The notes beneath the pieces are model-generated. The model saw only the letters and a list, made by a program, of their open reading frames with translations, was not told where the DNA came from and made no database searches. DNA of 64,000 nt. It comes from Bacteroidaceae bacterium. Its GTDB lineage: Bacteria; Bacteroidota; Bacteroidia; Bacteroidales; Bacteroidaceae. The stretch lies in contig JAFTNZ010000008.1 in assembly GCA_017451645.1 (NCBI GenBank), positions 1-64,000 of the forward strand, written 5' to 3'. A program made the translations under genes and the position numbers. Shown here piece after piece: positions 18,575 to 27,086 of this stretch (its first letter is position 1; the number at the start of each line of letters is the position of its first letter).

Positions 18575-20020
18575 TTACTTTTTTTTCTTCTTGTCCTTCT
18601 TGGGGGCCATCTTCACGGTGCAATCCTTGATGTTGATGTTGCGTGTCAGTCCGGTAATCTCCTCCCCGGCATGGGTGACACCGTTGAACTGGCAGTTGCT
18701 GACGTGGATGTCGTAGATGTTCTCGCTGTCATCCAGTCCGACGAGGAGCACTCCGTATTTGCTTCCGTTGGAGGTCACGTTGTTCATCCACACATTGCGC
18801 ACGGTGGGGATATATCCGCGTTCGCATTCTTCGCGTTGCTCATACTTGAGGTTGATGCGGAGCACTGCTTCACGGCAGACACCCACTTCCACGTTGCGCA
18901 CGAAGATGTCTTCAATCACACCACCCCGGCAGGTGCTTGTCTTGATGCGGATGACGCGGTCGAGGTTCGGGCTGTCCATGTAGCAGTCTTCCACGTAGAG
19001 CCCTTTGTATCCTCCGGAGATCTCGCTGCCGATGACCACACCGCCATGTCCGTTCTTCATCGTACATCCGCGTACGATGATGTTTTCGCTGGGGATATTC
19101 CATCGGCGTCCGTCGTTGTTGCGTCCGCTCTTGATGGCTATGCAGTCGTCGCCAGTGTTGAAGATGCAGTTTTCGATGAGTACATTCTTGCACGATTCGG
19201 GGTCGCATCCGTCACCGTTGGGGCCGTCGTTCTCGATGGTTACCCCACGCACGATGAGGCTTTCGCACATCAGCGGGTGCAGTGTCCAGAAGGGTGAGTT
19301 GAGGAAGGTGACATCCTCTATCAGCACCTGCGTGCAGCGGTATAAGTTGACAAACTGTGGGCGCATGGCCTCTTCGGGAGTGAAGATGCGTTCGTGCATC
19401 GGTGCTCCGCGTTCGCCCAAGGCCAACATCCGTTTGCGTCCGCCATCGGCTTGAGTCGGTTTGCCGTTATCCTTTTTGTAACGTCCGGCAGCCATGTACC
19501 ACCAATGGTCGGCGTCGCCCTGTGCATCCATGATACCTTTTCCGGTGATGGCAATGTTTGTCTCGCCGTAGGCATAGATGAGCGGACGGGCATTGTAGCA
19601 ATCGAGCCCCTCCCAACGTGTCAGCACAGGCGGGAAGTAGAGGCTTTGGTCGGTGTCGAACTTCAGCACGGCATCCTTTTCAATGTGCAGGTTGACGTTG
19701 CTTTTCAGTGTGATGGGGCCCGTGTAGAAAGTCCCCTTGGGGATAAGCACAGTGCCGCCACCATCCTGATTACATCGCAGGATGGCCTCGTTGATGGCCT
19801 CGTGGCAAGGCTCCTCCGGTGTGTCGGGTTTGGCTCCGAAATCCACAATGTTATAGACACGGGCGGGGAAAGCCGTCTGTTTGATACTGCGCTCGATTTT
19901 CTTTGCCTCCTCAAAGGCGCGGGTAATCTCTACAGGTTCGTTTCCGGCGGATTGCGCAAATGTCTGCATCCACCAGCCGGACAGCATCAGTGCTGCCACG
20001 GCAAAAAGTGTTCTTTTCAT
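18575..20020 (-). CDS. GH28 polygalacturonase-type glycoside hydrolase
   Basis: A 481-aa secreted pectin-degrading enzyme (right-handed beta helix). Signal peptide about 1-23. Family motifs: VDFGAKPD (59-66), NGDGCD (268-273), GDDC with the Asp pair 291-292, GHGG (324-327) and RIK (358-360). These match the GH28 catalytic sites. The C-terminus is a lysine-rich tail (KKDKKKKK). It would cleave galacturonan-type polymers in the periplasm or at the surface. No SusCD pair or other pectinase gene is adjacent, so it is not in an obvious PUL here. Confidence 0.92.
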   Translation of the reverse strand: MKRTLFAVAALMLSGWWMQTFAQSAGNEPVEITRAFEEAKKIERSIKQTAFPARVYNIVDFGAKPDTPEEPCHEAINEAILRCNQDGGGTVLIPKGTFYTGPITLKSNVNLHIEKDAVLKFDTDQSLYFPPVLTRWEGLDCYNARPLIYAYGETNIAITGKGIMDAQGDADHWWYMAAGRYKKDNGKPTQADGGRKRMLALGERGAPMHERIFTPEEAMRPQFVNLYRCTQVLIEDVTFLNSPFWTLHPLMCESLIVRGVTIENDGPNGDGCDPESCKNVLIENCIFNTGDDCIAIKSGRNNDGRRWNIPSENIIVRGCTMKNGHGGVVIGSEISGGYKGLYVEDCYMDSPNLDRVIRIKTSTCRGGVIEDIFVRNVEVGVCREAVLRINLKYEQREECERGYIPTVRNVWMNNVTSNGSKYGVLLVGLDDSENIYDIHVSNCQFNGVTHAGEEITGLTRNINIKDCTVKMAPKKDKKKKK

Positions 20021-20068
20021 TTCTCGTATGTTTGTCTTTTATGGTTATTTCTTTCCTCGTGAGGTGGG

Positions 20069-20076
20069 CAAAGGTA
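20069..20076 (-). promoter_or_regulatory. GH28 gene promoter -7 box
   Basis: Minus-strand TACCTTTG fits TAnnTTTG, giving a leader of about 40 nt. Confidence 0.6.
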
Positions 20077-20287
20077 CAAATAATATGAGATAAGAAAGAA
20101 TATCTGCCTTACTTTTGATGAAAAATGAATAAAACTACGTTTGAAATAGCATTTCAGAACTGTTGTTGTTCACCACACCGCTTCCTGCGAGCGACGTGGA
20201 ACTTTCGCTGGCAGTACCTTTTTCTTATCTCCGTGCCATTATTCAATCTTTCAGACGTGCTTTTCTTGTAGGATACGCAATAATAAT

Positions 20288-20371
20288 ATAATCTGAATCA
20301 CGGAATATATAATCTGGGTCACGGATTATATAATCTGAATCACGGATTATATAATCTGGGCTTCAGATTAT
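20288..20371. repeat. Four 21-bp palindromic tandem repeats
   Basis: Four head-to-tail 21-bp units start at 20288, 20309, 20330 and 20351, with a partial fifth (ATAAT) after. Each unit begins ATAATCTG and ends in (C/G)GATTAT-like sequence, so that each is itself an inverted repeat; the last unit reads ATAATCTG-N5-CAGATTAT. The middle varies between AATCACG and GGTCACG or GGCTT. The array has no ORF. Confidence 0.85.
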
Positions 20372-20464
20372 ATAATAGTGACCGTTCCGACAACTTTTGG
20401 AACAAGTACGTGAAGTTTTGAAAGCGCCATTATATGTTTTTTATTAGAGGTATCCGGTAAAACT

Positions 20465-20656
20465 TTGAGGTTTAAACAAGATTCGGGTTCATGCCGTCTC
20501 TGTCACCCTGTTGGTGCAGGAACAGCAACCCTCACAGCCACGGCTGGTAGCAAGAGTGCCGATTGCCAGGTTACAGTGAAACAAAAAGGTGGTGGCGTAG
20601 ATGCAAGTATTGGTTCATGGGGTGAAAACGAGACATATGAAGGAACCGTTAACTGA
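20465..20656 (+). pseudogene. Fragment: C-terminal end of an Ig-like (Big_2) surface protein
   Basis: The reading frame ends with GTATLTATAGSKSADCQVTV, the last strands of a Big_2 Ig-like domain, then a glycine-rich linker and SWGENETYEGTVN, a tail like that of Bacteroides fimbrillin-type proteins. There is no signal peptide and no complete domain; the first 14 residues do not match the fold. A terminator hairpin follows at 20661, as expected for the end of the original gene. It is best read as the remnant of a deleted gene. Confidence 0.65.
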
Positions 20657-20660
20657 ACTA

Positions 20661-20706
20661 AAAGGAATGCGGCTTGCTTTTTGAGAAATGCAAGTCGTAT
20701 TCCTTT
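20661..20706 (+). terminator. Terminator after the Ig-like fragment
   Basis: AAAGGAATGCGGCTTGC pairs with GCAAGTCGTATTCCTTT (one or two G:U or mismatch positions). It ends the plus-strand gene remnant. Confidence 0.7.
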
Positions 20707-20759
20707 GCTTTGCGAAGAAATTGAATGATTTCAATGAAAGCATAATGCTGAATTAACGG

Positions 20760-20793
20760 CTCAGTAGAAATTATCTCATTAAATTCTACTGAG
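20760..20793. repeat. Short inverted repeat
   Basis: CTCAGTAGAA and TTCTACTGAG are perfect 10-bp arms separated by 14 bp. No T-run follows on either strand, and no function is evident. Confidence 0.4.
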
Positions 20794-20838
20794 CATCCAT
20801 TATCCCATAAATGGCAGGATAATCCCAATAATGCAAAA

Positions 20839-20868
20839 AGCACCGACAATCTTTCGATTATCAGTGCT
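20839..20868 (-). terminator. Terminator of tRNA-Pro
   Basis: On the minus strand AGCACTGATAATC, a GAAA loop, and GATTGTCGGTGCT form a stable hairpin followed by TTTTTG. It lies directly downstream of tRNA-Pro. Confidence 0.85.
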
Positions 20869-20878
20869 CTCTCTTCAG

Positions 20879-20953
20879 TCGGGATGACTGGATTCGAACC
20901 AGCGACCACACGCCCCCCAGACGCGTACTCTAACCGGACTGAGCTACATCCCG
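20879..20953 (-). tRNA. tRNA-Pro (anticodon GGG)
   Basis: On the minus strand the 7-bp acceptor CGGGATG/CATCCCG, D-arm GCTC...GAGT, anticodon stem CGCGT/GCGTG with loop CTGGGGG, and T-arm with TTCGAAT all fold as a tRNA. The anticodon is GGG (reads CCC/CCU). Discriminator base is A, as for tRNA-Pro. CCA is not encoded. Promoter at 20979 and terminator at 20839 make it a single-gene unit. Confidence 0.95.
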
Positions 20954-20978
20954 ATTGGACTTTTCTCTAAAAGCGCTG

Positions 20979-20986
20979 CAAAGGTA
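20979..20986 (-). promoter_or_regulatory. tRNA-Pro promoter -7 box
   Basis: Minus-strand TACCTTTG, 25 nt upstream of the tRNA 5' end. Confidence 0.65.
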
Positions 20987-21066
20987 CGGCTTATTTTCAA
21001 AATGGCAAACATTTGCTTCCGTTTTTTTGTGGAAAAGACAAAAAATGTTCTCTTTTTAACTTTTTA

Positions 21067-21109
21067 GTAGGAATAAGAGAGAGTATTATGAGATTTATTC
21101 CTACTTTTG
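21067..21109 (+). promoter_or_regulatory. aroA promoter with overlapping inverted repeat
   Basis: TACTTTTG at 21102-21109 is the -7 box. Perfect 10-bp arms GTAGGAATAA (21067-21076) and TTATTCCTAC (21095-21104) flank the spacer and run into the -7 box, a layout like a repressor operator. Confidence 0.55.
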
Positions 21110-21151
21110 CGGGGTAATACGAACGAAGGATATACACCTTAATACATAATA

Positions 21152-22405
21152 ATGGCAGACGACATAATGACGCAGATAAAAGTGACTCCTCCCGCAACGT
21201 TGCGGACTACAATCAAGTTGCCTTCTTCCAAGAGCATCAGCAACCGGGTGCTTGTTATCAATGCACTGAGTGGATCGGTAGAAGTGCCACAGAACCTTTC
21301 CGATTGTGATGATACCCGTGTGATGGTGAAGGCGCTGACTGAAGATACGCCGGTGGTGGACATCATGGCAGCTGGTACGGCTATGCGTTTCTTGACCGCT
21401 TACTATGCCGCCACACTGGGGAGCAAGAAAACTTTGACGGGTACGGAACGTATGCAACAGCGCCCTATCCGCATTCTGGTGGATGCTCTCCGCCATTTGG
21501 GGGCAAGGGTTGAATATGTTAAGAACGAGGGATATCCTCCTTTATTGGTCTGTGGGCAGTCGCTTGAAGTGAGCGAAGTGAGTCTGCAGGGAAACGTCAG
21601 TTCGCAATATATTTCGGCTTTGCTGATGATAGCACCGGTGATGAAACAGGGGTTGCATCTGAAATTGGAGGGGACTGTCATTTCACGGCCTTATATCGAC
21701 CTGACGTTGCAACTGATGACCGATTTCGGAGCTAAAGTCCGTTGGGTGGGAGAGAATGATATTGTGGTGGAATCTTATCCCTATGTTCCCCGTGCCTTCA
21801 CTGTGGAGAGCGATTGGAGTGCGGCCTCCTATTGGTATGAGATGTTGGCCTTGATTCCCGATGAAGAGGCCACTGTCGTTTTGCCAGGACTCTATGCTCA
21901 TAGTTATCAGGGAGATAGTGCAGTAGCCGAACTGTTCCGACAGTTGGGGGTTGCTACAGAGTATGATGCAGAGGCTGACCGTGTCACTCTTCGCAAACAA
22001 GGAACTCCGATCAGCCGGATGGACTATGATTTTGTGAATCAGCCAGACTTGGCACAAACTTTTGTGGTGACTTGTTCCATGCTCGGCATTCCTTTTCGTT
22101 TCATTGGTCTGCAGAGCCTGAAGATAAAGGAAACGGATCGTATAGCCGCCTTAATCCGTGAATTGAAGAAACTGGGAATACTCCTCCATGAGGAGGAAGG
22201 TGGTGTGCTCGGATGGGAAGGTGATCGATGCGAACCGGAGAAAGGAGTTACCATCGATACTTACGAAGACCATCGTATGGCCATGGCCTTTGCTCCTGTC
22301 TGTATCGTGTCTGGCGGGTTACGCATCAATCACCCGGAGGTTGTCAGCAAGTCTTATCCGCATTATTGGGATGACTTGGTACGGGCAGGTTTTGTTATCG
22401 GGTAA
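21152..22405 (+). CDS. aroA: 3-phosphoshikimate 1-carboxyvinyltransferase (EPSP synthase)
   Basis: Transfers enolpyruvate from PEP to shikimate 3-phosphate in aromatic amino acid synthesis. The 417-aa protein has the substrate motifs LPSSKSISNR (about 25-34), GTAMRFLTAYYA, RMQQRPI, KETDRI and EDHRMAMAFAP. It is somewhat divergent and shorter than Escherichia coli AroA, as usual in Bacteroidetes. ATG 21152 follows a short A-rich leader; ATG 21167 is a possible alternative. The next gene starts 28 bp downstream. Confidence 0.93.
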   Translation: MADDIMTQIKVTPPATLRTTIKLPSSKSISNRVLVINALSGSVEVPQNLSDCDDTRVMVKALTEDTPVVDIMAAGTAMRFLTAYYAATLGSKKTLTGTERMQQRPIRILVDALRHLGARVEYVKNEGYPPLLVCGQSLEVSEVSLQGNVSSQYISALLMIAPVMKQGLHLKLEGTVISRPYIDLTLQLMTDFGAKVRWVGENDIVVESYPYVPRAFTVESDWSAASYWYEMLALIPDEEATVVLPGLYAHSYQGDSAVAELFRQLGVATEYDAEADRVTLRKQGTPISRMDYDFVNQPDLAQTFVVTCSMLGIPFRFIGLQSLKIKETDRIAALIRELKKLGILLHEEEGGVLGWEGDRCEPEKGVTIDTYEDHRMAMAFAPVCIVSGGLRINHPEVVSKSYPHYWDDLVRAGFVIG

Positions 22406-22433
22406 AGCCTCAAGATATAGAAAGGGGGAGCTT

Positions 22434-22862
22434 ATGATAGTGATACTTGTGGTTAGCTTGGTGCTGCTGGTTGTCGTGGCTATGTTGTTGGGAGCCGCCC
22501 GCAACCATCGCATCCGCAAGCAGATAGAACGGGGTGAGCGGGAGGATTTTCCTGATATCCGTCAGATTGAAGATATGGAGTGCTGCGGTCAGCATCAGAC
22601 ATGTGAGAAAGAGAGTCTGCTGGCTGCAGTGAGCCGTCAGATTGAGTATTATGACGATGAAGAACTGGATGCCTACCGGGGAATATCCGGCGGTGACTAT
22701 ACACCAGAGCAGGTAGAACAGTTCAGGGACATACTTTACACCATGCAGGAAGTGGAGGTGGCCGGTTGGGTCCGTAGTTTGCAGCTACGTGCAGTGGAAC
22801 TGCCCGATGAACTGAAGGATGAAGTGTTCCTCATAGTCGGTGAACGAAGAGGGGGGAGATAG
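22434..22862 (+). CDS. Small membrane-anchored protein, conserved, function unknown
   Basis: A 142-aa protein with one N-terminal membrane helix (about residues 2-21), followed by an acidic cytoplasmic domain with a CCGQHQTC cluster (about 50-57) and YDDEELDAYRGI. Similar genes lie between aroA and a ZnuB-like permease in Bacteroides genomes. The start ATG 22434 is preceded by AAAGGGGGAG. The longer in-frame reading from 22188 lies inside aroA and is not credible. Its stop abuts the permease start, so translational coupling is likely. Confidence 0.7.
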   Translation: MIVILVVSLVLLVVVAMLLGAARNHRIRKQIERGEREDFPDIRQIEDMECCGQHQTCEKESLLAAVSRQIEYYDDEELDAYRGISGGDYTPEQVEQFRDILYTMQEVEVAGWVRSLQLRAVELPDELKDEVFLIVGERRGGR

Positions 22863-22863
22863 A

Positions 22864-23700
22864 GTGGAACTGTTGCAATACACTTTTTTCCAGAATGCTC
22901 TGATAGGCGCTCTTTTGGCCAGTATAGCCTGCGGCATTATCGGTACATACATTGTTACCCGACGTCTGGTGTTTATTAGTGGAGGGATAACCCATGCTTC
23001 TTTCGGTGGGGTGGGTATGGGGCTTTATTTCGGTATTTCCCCTTTATTGTCTGCTTCATTGTTTGCTGTGTTGTCGGCATTTGGAGTCGAATGGTTGAGT
23101 AAACGATATGATACGCGTGAAGATTCGGCTATTGCTGTATTTTGGACCTTGGGTATGGCTATCGGTATTATCTTCAGTTTCCTTACTCCTGGTTTTATGC
23201 CGGATCTTTCGGCCTATCTCTTTGGCAGTTTGCTTACCATTACAGCTCCCGACCTGATTTTTCTGGGTGTTGTAGCTTTTGTGCAGGCAGGCTTCTTCGC
23301 TTGGCTCATCAATCCTATCATATACATCGCTTTTGATCGTGAGTTTGCCCGCTCGCAGGGGTTGCCTGTGGATTGGCTGGAATATCTGTTGATGCTTTTT
23401 GTCGCTCTCACCATCGTAGCTTGTTTGCGTATTGTGGGCATTGTGCTGGTCATTTCCCTATTGACCCTTCCGCAAATGACAGCAAACCTCTTTACAGGCA
23501 GTTTCAAACGTATTCTCGTCCTTTCCATCCTCATTGGCTATGCGGGTTGTTTGGGTGGACTCGGCTTTGCTTTCCTTTTCAATGTACCGTCAGGAGCTTC
23601 CATTATTTTTGTATCGGTGCTTATCTATGTGATGTGCAAATTGCTCCAGATGGGTATAAAAAGGAGAAAACGGGCAATAAATCAGCCTTTTGTCAGTTAG
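22864..23700 (+). CDS. ZnuB-like metal ABC transporter permease
   Basis: A polytopic permease (about 278 aa, 8-9 membrane segments) of the ABC-3 family that imports zinc, manganese or iron. Motifs: GIIGTYIVTRRLVFISGGITHASFGGVG near the N-terminus and VGIVLVISLLTLPQMTANLFTGSF in the loop that contacts the ATPase. The start is GTG 22864 with the strong ribosome site AGGGGGGAG just before it; GTG 22840 would overlap the previous gene by 23 bp. No ATP-binding or solute-binding gene is adjacent, so partner subunits must be elsewhere. Metal specificity is unknown. Confidence 0.85.
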   Translation: MELLQYTFFQNALIGALLASIACGIIGTYIVTRRLVFISGGITHASFGGVGMGLYFGISPLLSASLFAVLSAFGVEWLSKRYDTREDSAIAVFWTLGMAIGIIFSFLTPGFMPDLSAYLFGSLLTITAPDLIFLGVVAFVQAGFFAWLINPIIYIAFDREFARSQGLPVDWLEYLLMLFVALTIVACLRIVGIVLVISLLTLPQMTANLFTGSFKRILVLSILIGYAGCLGGLGFAFLFNVPSGASIIFVSVLIYVMCKLLQMGIKRRKRAINQPFVS

Positions 23701-23727
23701 AAGATAAAGTAAAGACGCGAAAATAGA

Positions 23728-26610
23728 GTGAACAGGAGACATATATATATATTGTTGGCCGCGTTGGTGGTGATGGGCATTGTTGGATGCTCTACAAAGA
23801 AGAATACTGCCAATACCCGATTATATCATGCTTTCACAGCCCGATATAATACGTATTATAACGGGCATGTCGCCTATAAAGACGGGGTGCAGGAACTGGA
23901 GCGTGCCAACAAGGATAATTATATGGAACTGATTCCTTATTTCCCCATCGGGAATAAGAAAAGTGTGGGTAGTGGCAGTGGCAATTTTGACCGTGCAATA
24001 GAGAAATCCCAAAAAGCCATCAAACAACATTCTATCAAGAAAAAGCCTGTTCGGAAACCCGGACAGAAGAAAACTGAAAAACTTATCCGTTGGTATGCTA
24101 AGAAAGAGTATAACCCATTCATTCATAAGGCTTGGTTCCTGATGGGTAAGGCACAGTTCCAAAAAGGTGAGTTTCTGGAAGCTGCTTCAACCTTTTCCTA
24201 TATTGCACGTCTTTATATCGGTGATCCGGACAAAGTGGCAGAAGCCCGTTTATGGATGGCCCGTTGCTACACGGAATTGGAGTGGTATTACGATGCAGAG
24301 GATGTGTTGGGAAAAGCACGACGCGACAGTATGCCCCGTTCGTTGGAAGCCGACCGGACTGCTACTTACAGCAATCTTTTGCTGAAGCAAGGGAAACTTG
24401 AAGAGGCACTGCCATATCTGGAGCAAGCGGTCCGTCGTGAGAGTGGGGGATTGCAGCGTGCCCGGCATTATTTCCTTCTTGGACAAGTTTATCAGCAATT
24501 GGGAAATACTACGGCGGCTTACAAGGCTTACAGCAAGGTTATACGGCAGAATCCTCCTTATGAAATGGAATTCAATGCCCGTATCAAACAAACAGAGGTC
24601 GCTTCATCAGGAGAAAGTGAACGCACTGTCAAACGATTGAAAACGATGGCTCGGAGTCCTAAGAATAAGGATTATCTTGATCAGGTTTATTACGCTATTG
24701 GAAATGTTTATTTAGCGAAAAGGGATACGGCAGAGGCTATCAAGAACTATGAAACAGGAGCTAAAGAGAGTACCCGTGGAGGAGTGGAAAAAGGAATTTT
24801 GCTGCTTCGGTTGGGAAATCTTTATTGGGAACAGACGGACTACTCTAATGCCCAACGATGCTATGCAGAGGTAATTGGTCTTCTCGAGGACAAAGAGTCG
24901 GCTGAATATAAAACAGTCAGTCATCGTTCTGAGGTGCTCGACGAGCTGGTGGGTTATGCTGAGGCTGTGGAACTGCAAGATAGCCTCCAACGGTTGGCAG
25001 CCATGCCTGAAGCTGAGCGGATGAAGGTTATCGAGCAGATTATAGAACGGGTGAAAGAGGAAGAGGAGAAAGCCCGCGAGGAGGCTGAATTAGCTGAGCG
25101 GATGGCTGCTCGTGACGAAGCTCTGTCCGAAGCTGCCAACCGTAATACGGCTAACGTGCGTACACCTGCAGCCAATCTGTCAGGTGACCGTTCGTGGTAT
25201 TTCTATAACACCCAGTTGGTGGCACAGGGAAAAGGTGAGTTCCAACGCAAGTGGGGGCGACGTACTCTGGAAGACAATTGGCGAAGGAAAAACAAAACAG
25301 TGGTAAATACGCATGAATTTGCCGGGTTTGACTATGCTGCGGAAGACTCATTGGCCGCTCTAAATGACTCTGTTGCCGTTGACACGCTGGCTTTGGCTTC
25401 TAACGTGTCCGATTCGTTGGTGACGGACAACAAGAATCCACAATTCTATATCCAACAGCTGCCTCTTACGGAGGAGGCCATGGCTGAAAGTAATGCTGTA
25501 CTTTCAGACGGGCTTTACCATTGTGGACTTATTTATAAGGACAAGCTGGAGGACTTTACTTTGGCCGAAGAAACTTTCAACCGTTTGCAGCGGGATTTTC
25601 CTGATTTTGAGCAAATGGAGATTGTTTATTATAACCTGTTCCTGATGTATTCACGTTGGGGAAAGACTGATATGGCTTCTGTTGCTCTCGACAGTTTGAA
25701 GTCCCGTTATCCGCAGGGTGATTACACTGTTCTCCTATCTGACCCTGATTATGCATATAATGCTCTTCATGGCAAGCATCTGGAAGATTCGCTTTATGCT
25801 GCTACCTACACAGCTTATATGCAGGGCGACTATGTAGCCGTAGCTGGTAATGCATCCTGCTCGAGTGAAAAATACCCCTTGGGCAAGCATCGTCCCAAAT
25901 TTATGTTCCTTGATGCAATGGGACAGTTGGAGAATGGTAATCAGCAGGGATTCCTTGATAACCTCAAGGTCATTGTGGAAAAATATCCAGAACATGAGAT
26001 AACAGAATTGGCAGGACTTATATTGAAAGGTGTACAGGAAGGCCGATTATTACGTTCTGGCAGTTTTTCTGTAGGCTCGCTTTGGTCTCGTCGGCGCGGA
26101 AGTGGTTTGGCGGGCGACTCTCTTTCCGTTGATTCGGTACCTCCGTTCTCAGCAGAATCTACAGATCCTTATCTCTTTATTCTTGCATACGAAGAGGGAA
26201 CTGTCAACGAGAACCTGTTGCTTTTCGAAGTGGCTCGCTACAACTTCAGCAACTTCATGGTGCGCAATTTCGATATACAATTCATAAAGGATGCAGGTAT
26301 TGCTATGATGCAGGTGGGCGAGTTTATGAACTTCATGGAGTGCCGACAATATATGCAACGTCTCTTTGCTGCTCCGGGAATGAGTGAAAAGCTGGATGGA
26401 ATACGTGTCGTACTTATCTCCAAGCCAAACTATGAATTGTTGATGAATTATTATAGTTTTGATGACTATCAGCTGTTTTACGAACAGCATCTTGATGCTC
26501 TTCCTATGCCTGAAATGGACGGCTATCTTTTCGATGAGCCCCAAATGCTCAATGCTGATGAGGCCGAACAGTTGGAGAATCAGGAAGAATGGGAAGAAAC
26601 GGAAGAGTGA
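23728..26610 (+). CDS. PorW/SprE-type TPR lipoprotein of the type IX secretion system
   Basis: A 960-aa lipoprotein (lipobox VGCS, Cys21) with many TPR repeats, for example HKAWFLMGKAQFQKGEFLEAASTF and HYFLLGQVYQQLGNTTAAYKAYSKV. The N-terminus (TARYNTYYNGHVAYKDGV, then a basic linker and IRWYAKKEYNPFIHKAWFL) matches the PorW/SprE family that supports T9SS and gliding in Bacteroidetes. Coiled-coil sequence rich in Glu/Arg lies near 430-470. Start is GTG 23728 (VNRRH). Two proteins in the window end in T9SS-type tails, which fits a functional system, although the core T9SS genes are not here. Confidence 0.8.
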   Translation: MNRRHIYILLAALVVMGIVGCSTKKNTANTRLYHAFTARYNTYYNGHVAYKDGVQELERANKDNYMELIPYFPIGNKKSVGSGSGNFDRAIEKSQKAIKQHSIKKKPVRKPGQKKTEKLIRWYAKKEYNPFIHKAWFLMGKAQFQKGEFLEAASTFSYIARLYIGDPDKVAEARLWMARCYTELEWYYDAEDVLGKARRDSMPRSLEADRTATYSNLLLKQGKLEEALPYLEQAVRRESGGLQRARHYFLLGQVYQQLGNTTAAYKAYSKVIRQNPPYEMEFNARIKQTEVASSGESERTVKRLKTMARSPKNKDYLDQVYYAIGNVYLAKRDTAEAIKNYETGAKESTRGGVEKGILLLRLGNLYWEQTDYSNAQRCYAEVIGLLEDKESAEYKTVSHRSEVLDELVGYAEAVELQDSLQRLAAMPEAERMKVIEQIIERVKEEEEKAREEAELAERMAARDEALSEAANRNTANVRTPAANLSGDRSWYFYNTQLVAQGKGEFQRKWGRRTLEDNWRRKNKTVVNTHEFAGFDYAAEDSLAALNDSVAVDTLALASNVSDSLVTDNKNPQFYIQQLPLTEEAMAESNAVLSDGLYHCGLIYKDKLEDFTLAEETFNRLQRDFPDFEQMEIVYYNLFLMYSRWGKTDMASVALDSLKSRYPQGDYTVLLSDPDYAYNALHGKHLEDSLYAATYTAYMQGDYVAVAGNASCSSEKYPLGKHRPKFMFLDAMGQLENGNQQGFLDNLKVIVEKYPEHEITELAGLILKGVQEGRLLRSGSFSVGSLWSRRRGSGLAGDSLSVDSVPPFSAESTDPYLFILAYEEGTVNENLLLFEVARYNFSNFMVRNFDIQFIKDAGIAMMQVGEFMNFMECRQYMQRLFAAPGMSEKLDGIRVVLISKPNYELLMNYYSFDDYQLFYEQHLDALPMPEMDGYLFDEPQMLNADEAEQLENQEEWEETEE

Positions 26611-27086
26611 AAACTGTAGAATTTGATGCATAAAATAAAAGGCTATCCAGTAGTGGGTATAACTTTTAATTTTTAACTGATTGATTTTCAGTGTTAGTTT
26701 TTACGAAAATCGCTAAATTCTACATATAAGGCTACATGATGGTCGTAAATAAGCCAACTAACTACGAATGCAAAGATATATAAATCTTGCCAAAGTAAAG
26801 CACTGAAATCAAAGTTCTTCCGCTTGGAAGAATATACTGACAAAAGAGGCGTATGCGCGGTAAACATAAAACCGTACATACGCTTCTTTTTATCATATTA
26901 AGTATCACTACTTTACATTAATTAGTATTGTATGTATTAGGGTGTATAATAATCACCTCAAAATACTAACAGTATCGCCTTGACACACTCCATATCCGAC
27001 GGCTAATTTTCCTTTTGAATAATTTGCACTGTCTTTATGTGTCATACAAATCCTATTTACGGTAAAAATTCATGAATTAAATTAAC
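26611..27086. other. Intergenic region with an inverted repeat and terminator
   Basis: 476 bp without a convincing gene. TGTAGAATTT at 26616 and its inverse AAATTCTACA at 26713 bound a 107-bp segment containing GGCTATCCAGTAGTGGGTAT; a minus-strand box TATCTTTG lies near 26768. A hairpin terminator is at 26842. It may hold a decayed element or a small RNA; neither is proven. Confidence 0.4.
26842..26890. terminator. Bidirectional terminator
   Basis: AAAAGAGGCGTATG-CGCGGT and ACCG-TACATACGCTTCTTTT form a long stem with a loop, flanked by A and T runs. It can serve porW (plus) and the 5'-nucleotidase gene (minus). Confidence 0.8.

Larger units (their letters stand above)
20021..20464. other. 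Gene-poor interval with promoter and tandem repeats
   Basis: This holds the GH28 promoter near 20069, then about 200 bp with no convincing gene, then the 21-bp tandem repeat block at 20288-20371. The piece 20165-20225 contains GC-rich sequence with CGCTGGCAGTACC, like the TGGCAG sites found at 50504-50588. Confidence 0.6.

Noticed and set aside
20288-20371. Possible CRISPR array.
   Set aside because: The 21-bp units are contiguous with no spacers, and there are no cas genes.
22188-22433. Longer start of the small membrane protein at 22188.
   Set aside because: It lies inside aroA in another frame; ATG 22434 with AGGGGGAG is the credible start.
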